Of a stretch of 64,000 nucleotides of DNA, positions 61,941 through 64,000 are shown in pieces. A program made the position numbers and the translations under genes. This stretch comes from CAWIJJ01 sp963836425 (GTDB lineage: Bacteria; Acidobacteriota; Terriglobia; Bryobacterales; Bryobacteraceae): assembly GCA_963836425.1 (NCBI GenBank), contig CAWIJJ010000016.1:434001-498000 (forward strand), written 5' to 3'. The notes under the pieces are model-generated. The model saw nothing but the letters and a program-made list of their open reading frames with translations. It had not been told where the DNA came from and made no database searches. Each line of letters starts with the position of its first letter. Position 1 is the stretch's first letter.

Positions 61941-63374
61941 TTACAACCACGAAGCCGGCGTAGTGAGCGGAGCCTGGCGCGTTTCGAGGCAACCGCGGCC
62001 GGTGGGCAGCACCTTGCCGGGATTCAGCCGCTCCTCCGGATCGAACAGCGTCTTCAAACTCCGGATCATCGCCAGGGAGTCGGCGGAGAACAGGCGCGCC
62101 ATCAACTCATTCTTCTCCATGCCCACTCCGTGCTCGCCGGTGATTGTACCTCCCACCTCGATGCAATGCTCCAGAATCCGTTCGCCGCATTCGCGCGCCC
62201 TTTCGAGATCTCCGGGAACGCGCGGGTTGAACAGGATGATGGGGTGGAGATTGCCGTCTCCGGCGTGAAAGATGTTGCTGATGGTGAGCCCGTATTGCGC
62301 CGCCATCTCCGCGATGAACCGCAAGGTGGAGGCGATCTGCGTCCGCGGCACCACCCCGTCCTGAACGTAGTAGGTCGGGCTGACGCGGCCCACGGCGCCG
62401 AAAGCGTTCTTCCGGCCCTTCCATAACAGGTCGCGCTCCGCGGCCGATTGTGCGACGCGGAACTCGCGCGCGCCGCATTCGAGGCACGCCTCCCGAATGC
62501 GCTCGGCCTGCGGTTCGATGGCTTCGCGCACGCCCTCGAGCTCGATCAGCAGCACCGCCGAGGCGTCCATCGGATAGCCGGCGTGAGTTGCTTCCTCCAC
62601 CATGCGCAGCATCACGCCATCGAGCATTTCGATGGCGACCGGGGTGATGGCGCGCGCCGTGATGGCCGCTACCGTGCGGCCGGCATCCTCGTTGGCATCG
62701 TAAATCGCAAGCAGCGTTTTCACCGCTTCGGGCCGGCGCATGAGGCGGACGATGATTTTCGTCACCAGCACCAGCGTGCCCTCGGAACCCGTGAGCAGGC
62801 CGGTGAGGTCGTAGCCGGGCAGGTCCACTTCCTTGCCCCCGGTTTCGACCACCGTGCCGTCCGGCAGCACGACTTCGAGTCCCAGCACGTGATTGGTGGT
62901 GACGCCGTAAGCCAGCGTATGCGGACCGCCCGCGTTCTCCGCCACGTTCCCGCCAACCGTGCAGGCGCGCTGGCTGGAAGGATCGGGCGCATAGAAGAAT
63001 CCGCTGCCCTGAACCGCGACCGTTACATCCAGGTTGACGACGCCGGGCTGGAGCACGGCGCGCTGGTTTTCGAGGTCGATCTCGAGAATGCGGTTCATGC
63101 GGGCGAAGGCGACCATGACGCCGCCTTCGCGCGGGATGGCTCCTCCGGAAAGGCCCGTGCCGGCGCCGCGGCCGACGAACGGCACCTTGAATTCCCGGGC
63201 AATGCGAACGATTCGCGAGACGTCTTCGGTGGAACGCGGGAACACGACCAGGTCGGGACGGCGCTTGTCCACACCGCCATCGTATTCGTAGAGGGAGAGA
63301 TCCTCGGGCCGGTCCAGGACTCCGGTGGAACCGAGCAGCGCCAGGAACTGTTCTTTGCAGCCGTCAGGCACCAT
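61941..63374 (-). CDS. glcD: FAD-linked oxidase, glycolate oxidase subunit GlcD type
   Basis: 477 residues. The PCMH FAD-binding domain is marked by VPFVGRGAGTGLSGGA near residue 65 and CTVGGNVAENAGGPHTLAYG near 138. The C-terminal oxidase domain ends with the metal-ligand motif NIFHAGDGNLHP near 365 and GEHGVGMEK near 418. It oxidises glycolate or D-lactate; GlcE and GlcF are not in the window, so the physiological substrate is open. The symbol is by family. It follows the galU gene on the same strand by 9 bases. Confidence 0.87.
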   Translation of the reverse strand: MVPDGCKEQFLALLGSTGVLDRPEDLSLYEYDGGVDKRRPDLVVFPRSTEDVSRIVRIAREFKVPFVGRGAGTGLSGGAIPREGGVMVAFARMNRILEIDLENQRAVLQPGVVNLDVTVAVQGSGFFYAPDPSSQRACTVGGNVAENAGGPHTLAYGVTTNHVLGLEVVLPDGTVVETGGKEVDLPGYDLTGLLTGSEGTLVLVTKIIVRLMRRPEAVKTLLAIYDANEDAGRTVAAITARAITPVAIEMLDGVMLRMVEEATHAGYPMDASAVLLIELEGVREAIEPQAERIREACLECGAREFRVAQSAAERDLLWKGRKNAFGAVGRVSPTYYVQDGVVPRTQIASTLRFIAEMAAQYGLTISNIFHAGDGNLHPIILFNPRVPGDLERARECGERILEHCIEVGGTITGEHGVGMEKNELMARLFSADSLAMIRSLKTLFDPEERLNPGKVLPTGRGCLETRQAPLTTPASWL

Positions 63375-63383
63375 GCAACGAGT

Positions 63384-64000
63384 TTACAGCTTCAGGCCCT
63401 TGAGGTAGTCGCGGAACGGGCCGCCCAGGTCCCGGCGGCGCAGCGCAAACTCCACCGTGGCTTTGAGAAAACCGAGCTTGTCGCCGGCATCGTACCGCGT
63501 CCCTTCGAAGCGCACTGCGTAAATGGGGCGGCGGCGCAGCATGTGGCGCAGGGCATCGGTCAGTTGAATCTCGCCGCCCGTTCCCGGCTCGATTGCCTGA
63601 AGCGAATCGAAAATCTCCGGGGTGAGAACGTAGCGCCCGATGATGGCGAGGTTCGAAGGCGCATCGTCCGGCTTCGGCTTCTCCACCAGGTCCCGAATGC
63701 GGTAGACGCGGTCGTTGCTGCCGTTATGATGCACGGGTTCGGCATCGATACAGCCGTAGGCGGAAATGTTCTCGCGCGGCACTTCCATCACGGCCAGCAC
63801 GGGGGCGCCGAAAAACGCGTGCACGTCCAGCAGTTGCCGCAGGCAGGGCGTCTCGGCTTCGATGACGTCGTCGGCCAGCACTACGGCGAATGGTTCGTCG
63901 CCCACCAGTTCCATGGCGCGCAGCACGGCGTGGCCCAGGCCCAGCGCTTCTTTCTGACGGATGTAGGAGACGTTGATCATGTCGGAAATGCCGTGCACGA
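63384..64000 (-). CDS. galU: UTP-glucose-1-phosphate uridylyltransferase, C-terminal part
   Basis: About 204 residues are inside the window; the 5' end lies beyond the right edge. Family blocks are YIRQKEALGLGHAVL, FAVVLADDVIEA (metal-binding aspartates), VEKPKPDDAPSNLAIIGRY and GGEIQLTDAL, with FEGTRYDAGDKLGF near the end. It makes UDP-glucose for polysaccharide and envelope synthesis. glcD follows after 9 bases. Confidence 0.92.
   Translation of the reverse strand, partial: VHGISDMINVSYIRQKEALGLGHAVLRAMELVGDEPFAVVLADDVIEAETPCLRQLLDVHAFFGAPVLAVMEVPRENISAYGCIDAEPVHHNGSNDRVYRIRDLVEKPKPDDAPSNLAIIGRYVLTPEIFDSLQAIEPGTGGEIQLTDALRHMLRRRPIYAVRFEGTRYDAGDKLGFLKATVEFALRRRDLGGPFRDYLKGLKL

Noticed and set aside
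61709..61963. 84-codon rightward frame between the C45 and glcD genes
   Set aside because: No ribosome site, no recognisable domain, and it runs into the 3' end of glcD.
1..64000. CRISPR arrays, restriction-modification, toxin-antitoxin, retron or phage-defence genes
   Set aside because: No regularly spaced short repeats, reverse transcriptase, nuclease-methylase pairs or phage structural genes were found in any frame.

Overview
The window is a GC-rich chromosomal segment that looks like an Acidobacteriota genome of the Bryobacterales/Solibacter type. Evidence: two FtsX/MacB-type permeases of the acidobacterial 'duplicated orphan permease' kind; two Oar-like TonB-dependent receptors with an N-terminal carboxypeptidase-regulatory domain; an NHL-repeat protein ending in what I recognise as the Solibacter C-terminal domain (TIGR03437 type); and many Tat or Sec exported proteins. 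No rRNA, tRNA, CRISPR array, integrase or intact transposase was seen.

Layout. 1-4.2 kb: end of a DUF1552 protein and a three-gene PaoABC-like molybdenum aldehyde oxidoreductase operon with a Tat leader on the small subunit. 4.25-11.8 kb: secreted protein, secreted metallo-beta-lactamase-fold protein, orphan permease, acyl-CoA synthetase, TPR protein. 11.9-23.4 kb: two closely related receptor genes in inverted orientation, enclosing sdhCAB and a DinB-like gene. 23.4-35.4 kb: accessory region with a 450-bp element in two direct copies (25854-26303 and 34139-34589). Between the copies lie a broken glycosidase fused to a broken cytochrome c, a POTRA/HEAT protein, a Tat-exported TIM-barrel protein, DUF4159 and DUF1223 proteins and an ECF sigma/anti-sigma pair; an orphan ECF sigma gene abuts copy 2. 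35.4-38.6 kb: zwf-opcA-pgl (oxidative pentose phosphate pathway). 38.7-42.6 kb: tightly coupled xseB-ispA-tlyA-nadK-transporter operon. 42.6-44.4 kb: L,D-transpeptidase and M23 peptidase (cell wall). 44.3-47.7 kb: coxB-coxA-coxC plus a small CxxC membrane protein; coxA carries an apparent one-base frameshift. 48-52.9 kb: thrC, a zinc dehydrogenase, agmatine deiminase and N-carbamoylputrescine amidase (putrescine synthesis), HAD phosphatase. 52.9-64 kb: NHL/Solibacter-domain protein, a C45 acyltransferase-permease-dual thioredoxin operon, glcD, and the end of galU.

The most unusual signals are the 450-bp element, which has conserved palindromes, a long-range pairing and a terminator-like end and may be a dispersed structured RNA or a non-autonomous mobile element; the inverted receptor pair flanking sdhCAB; and the decayed chimeric gene next to element copy 1. 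Start codons were chosen from ribosome binding sites, overlaps and family lengths. All identities and family assignments are by eye, with no database search.
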